NCBI RefSeq assembly: GCF_947499265.1 | Contig: NZ_CANMNK010000003.1 | Coordinates: forward strand, 434,001 to 498,000 | DNA: 64,000 nt | Source of the DNA: an uncultured Roseobacter sp. | GTDB taxonomy: Bacteria; Pseudomonadota; Alphaproteobacteria; Rhodobacterales; Rhodobacteraceae | Direction: 5' to 3' | Shown: positions 17,267 through 26,193 of the stretch, in pieces | How positions within the stretch are numbered: the first letter of the stretch is position 1 | How the letters are laid out: every line of letters starts with the position of its first letter | Translations under genes and position numbers: made by a program | The notes under the pieces: generated by a model | Told to the model about the DNA's origin: nothing | The model's input: the letters and a program-made list of their open reading frames with translations, nothing else | Databases searched by the model: none

Positions 17267-17863
17267 TCAGCCGCCTTTTTGATCGTAGGCGGTGCCCCAC
17301 CCCCAGGCGCCGGACCCGAACCCACGGGCAACAACGCGCTCGCGGTAGATGCTGGAAACAACATCGCCGTCCCCGGCCAGCAGCGCCTTGGTGGCACACA
17401 TCTCCGCACAGATCGGCAGCTTGCCTTCTGCGATGCGGTTGCGACCATATTTCGCAAACTCCGCCGTGGAGTTGTTTTCCTCTGGTCCCCCGGCACAGAA
17501 GGTACATTTGTCCATCTTGCCACGGGATCCGAAGTTGCCCGCCTGCGGAAACTGCGGCGCGCCGAAGGGGCACGCATAGAAACAGTATCCGCAGCCGATG
17601 CAGAGGTCTTTGGAGTGCAGAACGACACCTTCTTCGTTCTGATAAAAGCAATCCACCGGGCAGACGGCCATACAGGGCGCGTCCGAACAGTGCATGCAGG
17701 CCACGGAAATCGACCGTTCTCCGGGCGAGCCGTCATTGATGGTGACGACCTTCCGGCGGTTGATGCCCCATGGCACTTCATGTTCGTTTTTACAGGCTGT
17801 CACGCAGGCATTGCATTCGATGCAGCGTTCAGCGTCGACGAGAAATTTTGCTCTAGCGGCCAT
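17267..17863 (-). CDS. formate dehydrogenase beta (four-cluster ferredoxin) subunit
   Basis: This 198-residue iron-sulfur protein has four cysteine groups, CIECNACVTAC, CMHCSDAPCMAVCP, CIGCGYCFYACP and CTFC...CAEMC. They are enough for four [4Fe-4S] clusters as in DMSO-reductase-family beta subunits. It moves electrons from the molybdopterin subunit to the cytochrome b subunit. It has no membrane anchor, unlike FdnH. The gene lies 15 bases after the catalytic subunit gene. Confidence 0.92.
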   Translation of the reverse strand: MAARAKFLVDAERCIECNACVTACKNEHEVPWGINRRKVVTINDGSPGERSISVACMHCSDAPCMAVCPVDCFYQNEEGVVLHSKDLCIGCGYCFYACPFGAPQFPQAGNFGSRGKMDKCTFCAGGPEENNSTAEFAKYGRNRIAEGKLPICAEMCATKALLAGDGDVVSSIYRERVVARGFGSGAWGWGTAYDQKGG

Positions 17864-17878
17864 TTTTCATGTCCTCCC

Positions 17879-20776
17879 TTATGCTGCCCAGATTTTGCAG
17901 AGAGTCGCTTTCGTCTCCTGCATCTGGGTTACGCTGTCATAGCCGTAGGTCTGCGCGGTGTTGGTGCTTTCCCCTAGAACGTAGGGGTCGGCGCCTTCGG
18001 GATATTTATCCCTCAGATCAACACCCTCCAGATGCCCCCCGAAGTGGAAGGGCATGAAGGCCACACCGGCCTCGACCCGCTCGGTGACCATGGCCATGAC
18101 TTTGACCTTGCCACCTTCGGGCCCTTCGACCCAGACCTGCTCGCCGTCCCGGATACCAAGGTTGTTGGCATCGCGGGTGTTCACTTCGACAAACATGTCC
18201 TGCTGCAGTTCCGCAAGCCACGGGTTGGAGCGCGTCTCGTCCCCGCCGCCTTCATATTCGACCAGCCGCCCGGAGGTCAGCACAATCGGATAATCCGCGG
18301 AGAAATCCTTGTCCTGGATCGACTTATACATCGTCGGCAGGCGCCAGAATTTCTTGTCCTCATAGGTCGGATAATCGGCCACGAGGTCACGACGGTTGGT
18401 ATAGAGCGGCTCGCGGTGCACCGGCACCGGATCCGGGAAGGTCCAGACCACGGCCCGCGCCTTGGCGTTGCCGAAGGGCGCGCAGCCATGCTTGATCGCC
18501 ACCCGCTGGATGCCGCCCGAGAGGTCGGTTTTCCAGTTGGTCTTGGGCCCTGCCACCGCATCAATCGCGGCGCGTTCCTCTGCGGTCAGATCACCGTCCC
18601 AGCCGAGATCCATGAGCATCTGCATGGTGAATTCAGGATAGCCATCCTGAATTTCCGCGCCAGGGTTGGAGACCCCTTCCGCCAGCAGATTGTCACCATC
18701 GCGTTCCACGCCAAAGCGCGCACGGAAGGCCAGGCCACCTTCGGCCACCGGGATCGACATATCATAGAGATTTGCAGTACCCGGATGGTTCATCTCGGCG
18801 GTCCCCCAGCTTGGCCATGGCAGACCGTAGAAGTCCCCATCTGCCGGGCCTCCGACCGCCCGCAGGGTGGTGCGGTCAAAGGTATGCTGGTTCGCCATGT
18901 GCATTTTCAGACGTTCCGGCGATTGACCGGTATATCCGATGGTCCACATGCCGCGGTTGAATTCGCGGGTGATGTCCTCGACCACCGGCTCGTCACCATC
19001 CATCGCGATGTTGCGGAAGATCTTGTCGTGGAAGCCGAACTTCTTGGCAAACATCGAAATGATCGTGTGATCGGGCAGCGATTCAAACAGCGGATCAACC
19101 ACCTTGTCACGCCACTGCAGCGACCGGTTGGAGGCCGTGACGGATCCGCGTGTCTCGAACTGCGTGCAGGCCGGCAGCAGGTACACACCATCCTGACGGT
19201 CCTGAAGCACCGCCGTCACCGTTGGATAGGGGTCCACGACGACCAGCATGTCCAACTTCTCCATCGCCGTCTTCATCTCTTTCTGACGGGTCTGCGAGTT
19301 CGGCGCGTGCCCCCAGAGGACCATGGCGCGGGTGTTATCGGGCTGGTCGATGTTTTCCGCATCCTCCAGCACCCCGTCGATCCAACGCGAAACCGGGATG
19401 CCGGTCTCATTGATCATCATCCGGTCGCCGCCATCCTTGCCAGCGCCTTCCATGACGGCAAAACGGCCCTTCAGCCAATCCAGATCCTCTTCCCAGACAC
19501 GGGCCCAATGCGCCCATGATCCGTCCGAGAGGCCATAGTAGCCTGGCAGCGTGTTGGCCAGAACGCCAAGGTCCGTGGCGCCTTGCACGTTGTCGTGGCC
19601 GCGGAAAATATTGGTGCCGCCACCCGCGGTGCCCATGTTGCCCAGGGCCAGCTGCAGCACGCAATAGGCACGGGTGTTGTTATTGCCGTTGGTGTGCTGC
19701 GTGCCGCCCATGCACCAGATGACGGTGCCGGGGCGGTTGTTGGCCAGGGTGCGCGCGACGCGCTTGAGCTGGCTGCCCGGCGCACCGGTGACCCGCTCCA
19801 CCTCTTCAGGTGTCCATTTGGCCACTTCGGTTTTGATTTGATCCATGCCCCAGACACGGGTGCGGATGAACTCCTTGTCTTCCCACTCGTTGTCAAAGAT
19901 GTGCCAGAGGATCCCCCAAACGAGTGCGACGTCAGTGCCCGGACGGAAGCGCACATATTCATCCGCATGCGCCGCTGTCCGTGTAAACCGCGGATCGCAA
20001 ACGATAAAGGGCGCGTTGTTCTGTTCCTTGGCTTTGAGCATGTGCAGCAGCGACACAGGGTGCGCTTCTGCTGGGTTGCCCCCGATCAGGAACATCGCCT
20101 TGGAATTGTGGATGTCGTTGTAGCTGTTGGTCATGGCGCCGTAGCCCCATGTATTCGCCACACCGGCCACCGTGGTGGAGTGACAAATCCGCGCCTGGTG
20201 GTCGACGTTATTGGTGCCCCAGTAGGCAGCGAATTTGCGGAACAGATAGGCCTGTTCATTGTTCGATTTCGCGGATCCCAGCCAATAAACTGAATCCGGT
20301 CCGCTTTCTTCGCGGATCTTCATCATGCCATCGCCGATCTCGTTGATGGCCTCTTCCCAGGAAATGCGTTTCCACTCCCCGCCTTCCTTCTTCATCGGAT
20401 ACTTCAGGCGACGCTCGCCATGAGCGTGCTCGCGTACGGCGGCCCCTTTGGCGCAATGGGCCCCAAGGTTGAAGGGGCTGTCCCAGCCGGGCTCCTGCCC
20501 GGTCCAGACGCCATTGGCCACCTCGGCAATTACCGTGCAGCCCACGGAACAGTGCGTGCAGACCGATTTGATGGTCTCAACCGCACCGCCCACAGCAGCG
20601 GCAGCCGACGCTTGGGTGACAGAGCCCCCCGTTGCGGAAATGGCAGCCAAGCCGCCGATGGCGAGACCAGATCCGCGCAAAAACGCCCGGCGGTCCACTG
20701 ATTTCGATCCGACCTCGGACAGGATGTTGGTGCGTCCTGCGCGATGCGAGACCCGATTGGTCTTTTTCCTTAGCAT
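17879..20776 (-). CDS. formate dehydrogenase catalytic subunit (Mo/W-bis-MGD, cysteine type)
   Basis: This is a 965-residue molybdopterin oxidoreductase. A twin-arginine signal (VDRRAFLRGSG, residues 28-37) sends the folded enzyme to the periplasm. One [4Fe-4S] cluster is bound by Cys73, Cys76, Cys80 and Cys108. The active-site segment RICHS has Cys198 where selenocysteine occurs in E. coli FdnG, followed by the invariant His199. The C-terminal third is the molydopterin dinucleotide-binding domain. It oxidises formate to CO2. The ribosome site GGGAGGA is strong. Surrounding genes supply its chaperone, electron acceptors and probably cofactor insertion; Mo and W transporters are encoded nearby. 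Confidence 0.93.
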   Translation of the reverse strand: MLRKKTNRVSHRAGRTNILSEVGSKSVDRRAFLRGSGLAIGGLAAISATGGSVTQASAAAAVGGAVETIKSVCTHCSVGCTVIAEVANGVWTGQEPGWDSPFNLGAHCAKGAAVREHAHGERRLKYPMKKEGGEWKRISWEEAINEIGDGMMKIREESGPDSVYWLGSAKSNNEQAYLFRKFAAYWGTNNVDHQARICHSTTVAGVANTWGYGAMTNSYNDIHNSKAMFLIGGNPAEAHPVSLLHMLKAKEQNNAPFIVCDPRFTRTAAHADEYVRFRPGTDVALVWGILWHIFDNEWEDKEFIRTRVWGMDQIKTEVAKWTPEEVERVTGAPGSQLKRVARTLANNRPGTVIWCMGGTQHTNGNNNTRAYCVLQLALGNMGTAGGGTNIFRGHDNVQGATDLGVLANTLPGYYGLSDGSWAHWARVWEEDLDWLKGRFAVMEGAGKDGGDRMMINETGIPVSRWIDGVLEDAENIDQPDNTRAMVLWGHAPNSQTRQKEMKTAMEKLDMLVVVDPYPTVTAVLQDRQDGVYLLPACTQFETRGSVTASNRSLQWRDKVVDPLFESLPDHTIISMFAKKFGFHDKIFRNIAMDGDEPVVEDITREFNRGMWTIGYTGQSPERLKMHMANQHTFDRTTLRAVGGPADGDFYGLPWPSWGTAEMNHPGTANLYDMSIPVAEGGLAFRARFGVERDGDNLLAEGVSNPGAEIQDGYPEFTMQMLMDLGWDGDLTAEERAAIDAVAGPKTNWKTDLSGGIQRVAIKHGCAPFGNAKARAVVWTFPDPVPVHREPLYTNRRDLVADYPTYEDKKFWRLPTMYKSIQDKDFSADYPIVLTSGRLVEYEGGGDETRSNPWLAELQQDMFVEVNTRDANNLGIRDGEQVWVEGPEGGKVKVMAMVTERVEAGVAFMPFHFGGHLEGVDLRDKYPEGADPYVLGESTNTAQTYGYDSVTQMQETKATLCKIWAA

Positions 20777-20854
20777 GTTGTCCTCCCTTGCTGCCCCGGT
20801 AAGGTGGCTGGGTTATCTATTGTCGCTCAGCCCATAGCTGAGACGTGAAAGGCT

Positions 20855-21046
20855 TCAGAAGCGCGTGCTGTCGAAATACGCTCGCGTATGTGCCGTGTCC
20901 TGCATGGTGTCGGCAGAGGGATCCACCTCGGATGCCGCAGCAGCGCTTGAGCCTGCGGCGACCGCCGCAATGGCGGCAGGGGCTGCCGTGCCCGCCAATT
21001 TCAGGAAATCCCGGCGGTTGGTATCGCCTTCAGATGTCTTTGCCAT
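20855..21046 (-). CDS. formate dehydrogenase region TAT-target small protein
   Basis: This 63-residue protein begins with a twin-arginine motif (TNRRDFLKLAG) and an Ala-rich stretch. It ends in a short tail, DTAHTRAYFDSTRF. Small proteins of this layout are regularly found just upstream of formate dehydrogenase catalytic genes. The role is not known; they may help export or assembly. The gene has good ribosome-site spacing and lies between torD and the catalytic subunit gene. The start at ATG 21046 excludes a long out-of-context extension. Confidence 0.8.
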   Translation of the reverse strand: MAKTSEGDTNRRDFLKLAGTAAPAAIAAVAAGSSAAAASEVDPSADTMQDTAHTRAYFDSTRF

Positions 21047-21099
21047 ATCACTTCTCCCTTTCGTCTTGTCCTGAGCGGCGTCCCGCCCCTTGTGGCAGA

Positions 21100-21708
21100 T
21101 CAATCTGCCGTCAGTCTGAATGCTTCTTTCTCGATGGCCATGAATTCGCGCCCGACCGCACCAACAGACGCATAGAGAACCGACGCCTTTGCCGCCTCCA
21201 GGTCCGTGTAGAAATGCGTGGCCCATGGGGCGATGTGGTTGTTAAAGAATGTCCGCTGCTGATCGAGTGCCGCGGGTTGGCCGAACCGGCCCACGATCAT
21301 ACCGCCCATCATCTCCATCAGCGCGGCCATGCTGTCTTCGGGCTCAAAGACGTTATCCGCCCGCGCCATCTGATGCGCCACCATGTCCTGGCGCAGTTTG
21401 GCCAGAGGCTTTTCGTTCAGGAAACCGGTCAGATAGTAGCTGGCATAGGGCAGCAATTCACCGCGCCCCAGGCCGATAAACAATGCGTTGAACTCACGTT
21501 CGGCTGACTTCGGTTTGGTGGCCTTGGCCACGCGCGCCAGACCGTTGATCGCCTGACCGATGGGGCTGTCGTCGCCCGCAAGCCCTGCTGTCTGGTCCAG
21601 CAACATCTGATCCGCAGGGCGCGCCAGCAGCAAGCCGAGATAATTGTAGAGATCAGCCCGCAGGCGATCTTCGGGCGCGATATCCAATGTCTCGGCGGTT
21701 GCGGTCAT
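21100..21708 (-). CDS. TorD-family molybdoenzyme maturation chaperone
   Basis: This 202-residue, all-helical cytoplasmic protein of the TorD/DmsD family carries the typical YNYLGLLLARP start and an EFNALFIGLGRGELLPYASYYLTG core. It should bind the TAT signal of the formate dehydrogenase catalytic subunit until the cofactor is inserted. Its start overlaps the stop of the DUF3306 gene (ATGA at 21705-21708), so it is part of the fdh operon. Confidence 0.85.
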   Translation of the reverse strand: MTATAETLDIAPEDRLRADLYNYLGLLLARPADQMLLDQTAGLAGDDSPIGQAINGLARVAKATKPKSAEREFNALFIGLGRGELLPYASYYLTGFLNEKPLAKLRQDMVAHQMARADNVFEPEDSMAALMEMMGGMIVGRFGQPAALDQQRTFFNNHIAPWATHFYTDLEAAKASVLYASVGAVGREFMAIEKEAFRLTAD

Positions 21709-22307
21709 GTGGTCGCCTCCTCGAAGCGGAAACGCATCCGGCGCGGCGCGGGTGCCTCATCCATCGCTTCGTCCATCGCGGGTGTCGGTGCCTCTGCAAT
21801 CGGCTCTGCCGTTGCCACATTTTCTTCGACCAAAGCTTGGGCGTCACTTTCCGGCGTTTCCTCCGCCAGATCAGGCGCTTCAGCCACCTGTTCCGCGGCC
21901 TCTTTCTGGCGCGCCATCTCTTCAAGATGCGCCATCATGCCCTTGCCAACCTGATAGGCGGTTTTGATCGGCTCAGCCGCCAGCATGGCCGCGCGGTAAT
22001 CATCATCATATTCATTCAGACCATCGACACAGGCCAAAACCGGATTACTACGCCACAGCTTGCGCAGCGCCTTATTCTGCAAATGGCGGGGCACATCCCG
22101 CGCCATGAAGGCGGCAAAGTCATCGCCCGCCTCCAGACCATCCGGGTCCGGCAGCCCCATTTCCTGAAGCAATGTTTCGTCGTCTTTTTCCGCGTGATCC
22201 GCGGCGCGCTCAGCTTCCGCCGCCAGCTCTTGCGCACGCAGTTCAGCCTGCGCCTCAGCCTGCACCGCCGCGCGGCGACGCGCCCAGAATGACGGCTGCC
22301 CGCTCAT
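21705..22307 (-). CDS. DUF3306-type formate dehydrogenase accessory protein
   Basis: This 200-residue protein opens with FWARRRAAVQAEAQAE and has a core LPDPDGLEAGDDFAAFMARDVPRHLQNKALRKLWRSNP, split here into two recognisable pieces: GDDFAAFMARDVPRHLQNKA and LRKLWRSNP. These fit the DUF3306 family found in fdh loci. The remainder is acidic and Ala/Glu-rich, likely disordered. The function is unknown. It overlaps both neighbours by four bases. Confidence 0.78.
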   Translation of the reverse strand: MSGQPSFWARRRAAVQAEAQAELRAQELAAEAERAADHAEKDDETLLQEMGLPDPDGLEAGDDFAAFMARDVPRHLQNKALRKLWRSNPVLACVDGLNEYDDDYRAAMLAAEPIKTAYQVGKGMMAHLEEMARQKEAAEQVAEAPDLAEETPESDAQALVEENVATAEPIAEAPTPAMDEAMDEAPAPRRMRFRFEEATT

Positions 22308-22873
22308 TCTGCAGCCTCCCGTGGCCCGCTGGTTGGCGCGCGGTATACATCCGTGGCCTGTGCGATCCGGGCATCGCCGATGCCGTCATCCTTGCGGTCG
22401 ACATGCAGCTTGTCACGGCGGCGCTTGATGAATTCTTCCTCGACATGGTGGTCGTCGACGAACGCCCCGACCCATGCATGAACAGCAGCGGGCATCGCCA
22501 CGCGCTCCACGGTCTCTTCACCGCTGTCGCAATAATCCTGTGCTTCATAGGGCGACACGGTCACGTGCAGAATGCTCAGGGGCATTTCGGCGTTGTCGAC
22601 CGTCCGCATCACCACGTAAACCGATGGCTGGTCCGCCTGAAGCTCATGCGCATAGGCTTCGGTATCGGAAACATAGAGTGTCAGCTCATGAGTGGAGGCA
22701 TGGTACTCAGTGGTCTCGCCCTCTTCGCGCAAAAGTTTCCAAGAGGCCTGCGGCGCGCCCGGAATAACCGAGGTTGCGGTCCAAACCCACTTCGCCCAGG
22801 CGGTGACACCCGGCGACCGGCGCAACACAACACCAAGCTTCACAGATTGTGAATTTGGATAGACGACTCCCAA
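22304..22873 (-). CDS. DUF3305-type formate dehydrogenase accessory protein
   Basis: This 189-residue protein has the DUF3305 pattern: an early LGVVLRRSPGVTAWAKWVW segment, a central SVYVVMR strand, an SPYEAQDY motif and a basic FIKRRRDK tail. The start appears to be TTG 22873 with GGGGAG a few bases upstream; a later start would remove conserved residues. It is the first gene of the minus-strand fdh operon. Its role is unknown, but it is found with DUF3306 and the polyferredoxin in many proteobacterial fdh clusters. Confidence 0.75.
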   Translation of the reverse strand: MGVVYPNSQSVKLGVVLRRSPGVTAWAKWVWTATSVIPGAPQASWKLLREEGETTEYHASTHELTLYVSDTEAYAHELQADQPSVYVVMRTVDNAEMPLSILHVTVSPYEAQDYCDSGEETVERVAMPAAVHAWVGAFVDDHHVEEEFIKRRRDKLHVDRKDDGIGDARIAQATDVYRAPTSGPREAAE

Positions 22874-23198
22874 AACTTCTCCCCAAGCGCGCTGTACTTG
22901 TCCTTACCTTACCAAATCATCCCCGTTATCCTAGAAAAATATGCATGCACCTGTACACATTCCGTTGTTGCCAAGTCGTTGGTGTCTCTTGCATTTTGCC
23001 AAAGGCATGAAATCTCTGCCCTTTGTCGATCCTGCATTTGCAACGTCCTGGAATTAAATGGATAATAGCAGGCAGATAATTCATGGCTTGAAACACCTGC
23101 GGGGTCGAATCCAGTTTACGAGGCCCTAAATTCCTGAATAGCTATGCATCGGCGCAGCGCGGGACCCCGCAACAGCGCATCGCGTCATTGGGGGAGAG
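22874..23198. promoter_or_regulatory. divergent promoter region between the two fdh transcripts
   Basis: These 325 bases lie between the DUF3305 gene (minus) and the polyferredoxin gene (plus) and are less GC-rich than the genes. They must hold both promoters. I see no FNR-type TTGAT-N4-ATCAA box and no strong terminator. A GGGGGAGAG ribosome site precedes position 23199. No small open frame in it is convincing. Confidence 0.5.
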
Positions 23199-25154
23199 AT
23201 GACCAAAACCATTATCCTGTGTGACTGCCTCGGCAGCCAGACCGTTGATGCGCAGAGCGTTGCGGAAGCAACCGGGCTGACCTGTTCCAAGATGTTCACC
23301 CATGCCTGCGGCGCGCAGATCGAAGAGACGGCAGCACTGATGGCCAAGGGCGAGACGATGGTTGCCTGCCAGCAAGAAGCACCGCTTTTCAGAGAGTTGG
23401 CCGAAGAGATTGAGGTCGCTGAGCCTGCGTTTGTCGATCTGCGCGACCGCGCGGGCTGGAGCGATGAGGGATCGCAGGCCGCCCCGAAAATGGCCGCGCT
23501 CGCCGCAGAGGCGTTACTGCCAACGCCGAATGAACGCACGGTGGATGTGGTTTCCAACGGGGCCTGCCTGATCATCGGGTCGGGTGACGTTGCACAGCAG
23601 GCCGCGCGGGATCTGTCCAAAACGCTGGCGGTGACCTTGCTGACCCCCACGCCGGTGGACACCAGCCCCGGCCTGCCCTTCGATAGTGTCAGCGGGACCC
23701 TCGCGCGCGCCACCGGCACGCTTGGGCGGTTCAGCCTGCGCATCGATAAGTTCCAGCAGATCATCGCCGGAGGGCGCGGGGCAGCGGCTTGGACCCCCGC
23801 CAGTGACGGTGCGCTCTCGGAATGCGATGTCATTCTGGACCTGAGCGGCGAGACGCCTCTGTTCCCGGCGCCCGAAAAACGTGACGGCTATCTGCGGGCC
23901 GATCCCGGCAGTCAGACCGCAGTGGCGCAGGCCGTACTCGACGCCTCGACCATGATCGGCACCTTTGAAAAACCGCTCTATGTCCGGTTGGAGGCATCGC
24001 TTTGCGCACATTCGCGGGCGGAACAGGCGGCCTGTTCAAAGTGCCTCAACATCTGTCCCACGGGTGCGATCACTTCCGCCGGGGAGCATGTGGCCATCGA
24101 TCCGATGATTTGCGCAGGCTGCGGCGCCTGTGCCGCCCTGTGCCCATCGGAGGCCATCACCTATGACGCGCCGCCCGTCTCCAGTCTGTTTGCCCGTCTG
24201 AACACACTGGCCAGCACCTACCGCAAAGCGGGCGGAACGAACCCGCGCGTGCTGGTGCATGACGGGGAATTCGGATCGGAATTGATCTCTCTCGCGGCCC
24301 GGTATGGCCGGGGTTTGCCGGCGGATGTCATTCCTTTGTCGGTATCGGCGCTTTCCGGGTTTGGTCATGCCGAAATGCTGGCTGCCCAGGCCTGCGGTTT
24401 CTGCACTGTTTCGATTGTGCTCGGTCCCCGCAGCGAACGCCCCGTGCTTGAGGATGAAGCCACGCTGGCCCGCGCCATCGCTGGGCGGGATGCCATTGCG
24501 CTGATTGATGTCAACGACCCTGATGCGCTCAGCGACACCTTATACGCTGCAGAACCCGGAGCCGCCGTTGAAACGCCGATCCTGCCGCTCGGATCAAGGC
24601 GTCAGGTGACGCGCCTGGCCGCACAGGCGCTGCAACCGGAGGCCGAAACCATTCCCCTCCCAGCCGCAGCGCCTTATGGGGCCATTCTGGTGGATCAGGA
24701 TGCCTGCACCCTGTGCCTGTCCTGCGTATCCCTTTGCCCGGCAGGCGCTTTGGGCGACAATCCGGACAAGCCGCAATTGCGCTTCCAGGAAAGCGCCTGC
24801 CTGCAATGCGGATTGTGCAGCAACATCTGTCCGGAAGACGCCATCACCCTGACCCCACAGTTGAACCTGACAGACGCGGCCTTTACCCAGGCGGTAGTGA
24901 ATGAGGAGGAACCTTTTCCCTGCGTCGAGTGCGGCGCGCTCTTCGGGTCAAAGTCCACGGTCGAGCGGATCATGGAAAAGCTCGCCGGCAAGCATTCCAT
25001 GTTTGCCAATCCGCAAACCGCGCGCATGATCCAGATGTGCGACAATTGCCGCATTCAGGCGCAATATCATTCGCAAAACAATCCCTTTGCCAGCAAAGAG
25101 CGCCCGCGTGTCCGCACCACGGATGACTACCTGAGCAAGCGCAAGGATCACTGA
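23199..25154 (+). CDS. polyferredoxin (4Fe-4S) accessory protein of formate dehydrogenase
   Basis: This 651-residue soluble protein has several ferredoxin motifs: CSKCLNICPTG and CAGCGACAALCPSEA around residues 280-320, then CTLCLSCVSLCPAGA and CLQCGLCSNICPEDA around residues 505-555. More cysteine pairs occur near the C-terminus (CVECG, CDNCR). The N-terminal half has cysteines C8, C10, C29 and C37 but no standard fold I can name. It is found next to DUF3305/DUF3306 in fdh loci and may supply electrons or clusters during formate dehydrogenase maturation. It ends 7 bases inside the convergent cytochrome gene. Confidence 0.8.
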   Translation: MTKTIILCDCLGSQTVDAQSVAEATGLTCSKMFTHACGAQIEETAALMAKGETMVACQQEAPLFRELAEEIEVAEPAFVDLRDRAGWSDEGSQAAPKMAALAAEALLPTPNERTVDVVSNGACLIIGSGDVAQQAARDLSKTLAVTLLTPTPVDTSPGLPFDSVSGTLARATGTLGRFSLRIDKFQQIIAGGRGAAAWTPASDGALSECDVILDLSGETPLFPAPEKRDGYLRADPGSQTAVAQAVLDASTMIGTFEKPLYVRLEASLCAHSRAEQAACSKCLNICPTGAITSAGEHVAIDPMICAGCGACAALCPSEAITYDAPPVSSLFARLNTLASTYRKAGGTNPRVLVHDGEFGSELISLAARYGRGLPADVIPLSVSALSGFGHAEMLAAQACGFCTVSIVLGPRSERPVLEDEATLARAIAGRDAIALIDVNDPDALSDTLYAAEPGAAVETPILPLGSRRQVTRLAAQALQPEAETIPLPAAAPYGAILVDQDACTLCLSCVSLCPAGALGDNPDKPQLRFQESACLQCGLCSNICPEDAITLTPQLNLTDAAFTQAVVNEEEPFPCVECGALFGSKSTVERIMEKLAGKHSMFANPQTARMIQMCDNCRIQAQYHSQNNPFASKERPRVRTTDDYLSKRKDH

Positions 25155-25879
25155 GTTTGCAAAGGCGCACCAAGATCCGCTGGGGTGATCCCGGAGACAT
25201 AGGCAAGGATCGCCTCAAGATCCTTCTGCGTCATCTCCATTGGCACGATGGGGGGCGGCAGCGTGGGGTCAAAGGGGTCCGTAATGTCTTCGATCTGTGT
25301 GAAACTCGGGTGCGGATTGCGCAGATGAAACGTTGCAAACCGATCATCCCAGTCGCTCAGGCCTCGCAACACCGCAAAGGACGGGGTGGCGCCCATACCG
25401 TTCATCCGGTTCTTTTCGTTGATCACGTGGCACCGACCACACATGCTGAGCGAAAGGGTTTCACCTGCGATCGGGTCCCCGTCGTAGCGCAAGACCGGCG
25501 TGACCGCCACCGCCTTCACCTGCACGGAAAAACGGCTGCCGTCGGGCGCGACAAAGCTCTCAATTGTGCGCTTGCCAATGTCGGACCGCAGCCAGGTCGC
25601 AAAGCGTTCAGCCCCCTCCCCGCCATCATGCTCAAAGCCCCACCGCGCACCCAGCCCTTCAAAGAGCGCGCGCCCCTCGGTGGTAAACCGCATCCCCGCG
25701 GCCTCGCTCTCGCCCACGCGGGTGATGCGAACGCCGGTTTTCAACACAAACCGCGGCACCACAAATTGGGCGAAACCCGATTGCTCCAGCAGGGTCGGAA
25801 CCGCGAGCCGCAACTCTTCTTGTGCAGCAACGGGCCGCATCGCACAAATCACCAGCAAAGCCGCCAAGATCCCCCGCAC
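25148..25879 (-). CDS. fusion of a shortened TupA-like binding domain with a c-type cytochrome
   Basis: The protein is about 243 residues with a signal peptide. The N-terminal half resembles the two ends of the tungstate-binding protein TupA encoded at 29159-29965. LRLAVPTLLEQSGF matches its KLAVTTSFENSG start, and AERFATWLRSDIGKRTIESF matches the final helix before its C-terminus. The ligand-binding middle is missing. The C-terminal half carries one heme c site (CGRCH) with a possible Met ligand in NRMNGMGATPSF. The start is either GTG 25879 behind GGGAGGG or TTG 25891. Position next to the formate dehydrogenase genes suggests a periplasmic electron carrier or a cofactor-linked sensor; function is inferred. 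Confidence 0.75.
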   Translation of the reverse strand: MRGILAALLVICAMRPVAAQEELRLAVPTLLEQSGFAQFVVPRFVLKTGVRITRVGESEAAGMRFTTEGRALFEGLGARWGFEHDGGEGAERFATWLRSDIGKRTIESFVAPDGSRFSVQVKAVAVTPVLRYDGDPIAGETLSLSMCGRCHVINEKNRMNGMGATPSFAVLRGLSDWDDRFATFHLRNPHPSFTQIEDITDPFDPTLPPPIVPMEMTQKDLEAILAYVSGITPADLGAPLQTQ

Positions 25880-25986
25880 AAACCCTCCCAAATTCAGCTG
25901 GTAAGGGGTTCAACGTAGAACCAGCCTCGCCAAACCGTCAAGTTTTCCAAAGCATCCCCTCTCAAAACAGCCAAAAGGAGCCCAGA

Positions 25987-26187
25987 ATGAGCGATGATTT
26001 CAACATGTCCATGCGCAAATTCCTCAAGCAGGTCGGTGTGACCTCCCAGCAAGCGATCGAAGAAGCCATGCGCACCGCCGGTGACACCAGCGGCAAGACG
26101 TTCAGCGCCAAAGTGGTGCTGACGGTTGAGGGTCTTGATCTCGAACACACAGTGACGGGCCAGATCACTGGCCAGGAAGACGGATAA
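25987..26187 (+). CDS. small conserved protein of fdh loci (DUF6494-like)
   Basis: This 66-residue soluble protein starts at ATG 25987 behind AAGGAG. It has an N-terminal helix pattern (MSMRKFLKQVGVTSQQAIEE) and a C-terminal strand pair. I believe it belongs to the family databases call DUF6494, from memory. It sits 6 bases before the mrp-like gene, so it heads a second fdh-associated transcript. Function unknown. Confidence 0.7.
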   Translation: MSDDFNMSMRKFLKQVGVTSQQAIEEAMRTAGDTSGKTFSAKVVLTVEGLDLEHTVTGQITGQEDG

Positions 26188-26193
26188 CCCCAC

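Noticed and set aside
17188-17781. Extension of the formate dehydrogenase gamma frame to 17781
   Set aside because: It would overlap the beta-subunit gene almost completely; ATG 17187 has a ribosome site and a proper signal peptide.
18032-19519. Long plus-strand frame (495 codons) inside the formate dehydrogenase alpha gene
   Set aside because: Antisense shadow of a GC-rich gene; the translation is rich in His, Arg and Gly with no domain.
23095-23130. tRNA-like GGGTCGAATCC string upstream of the polyferredoxin gene
   Set aside because: No acceptor stem, anticodon arm or D-arm could be built around it.
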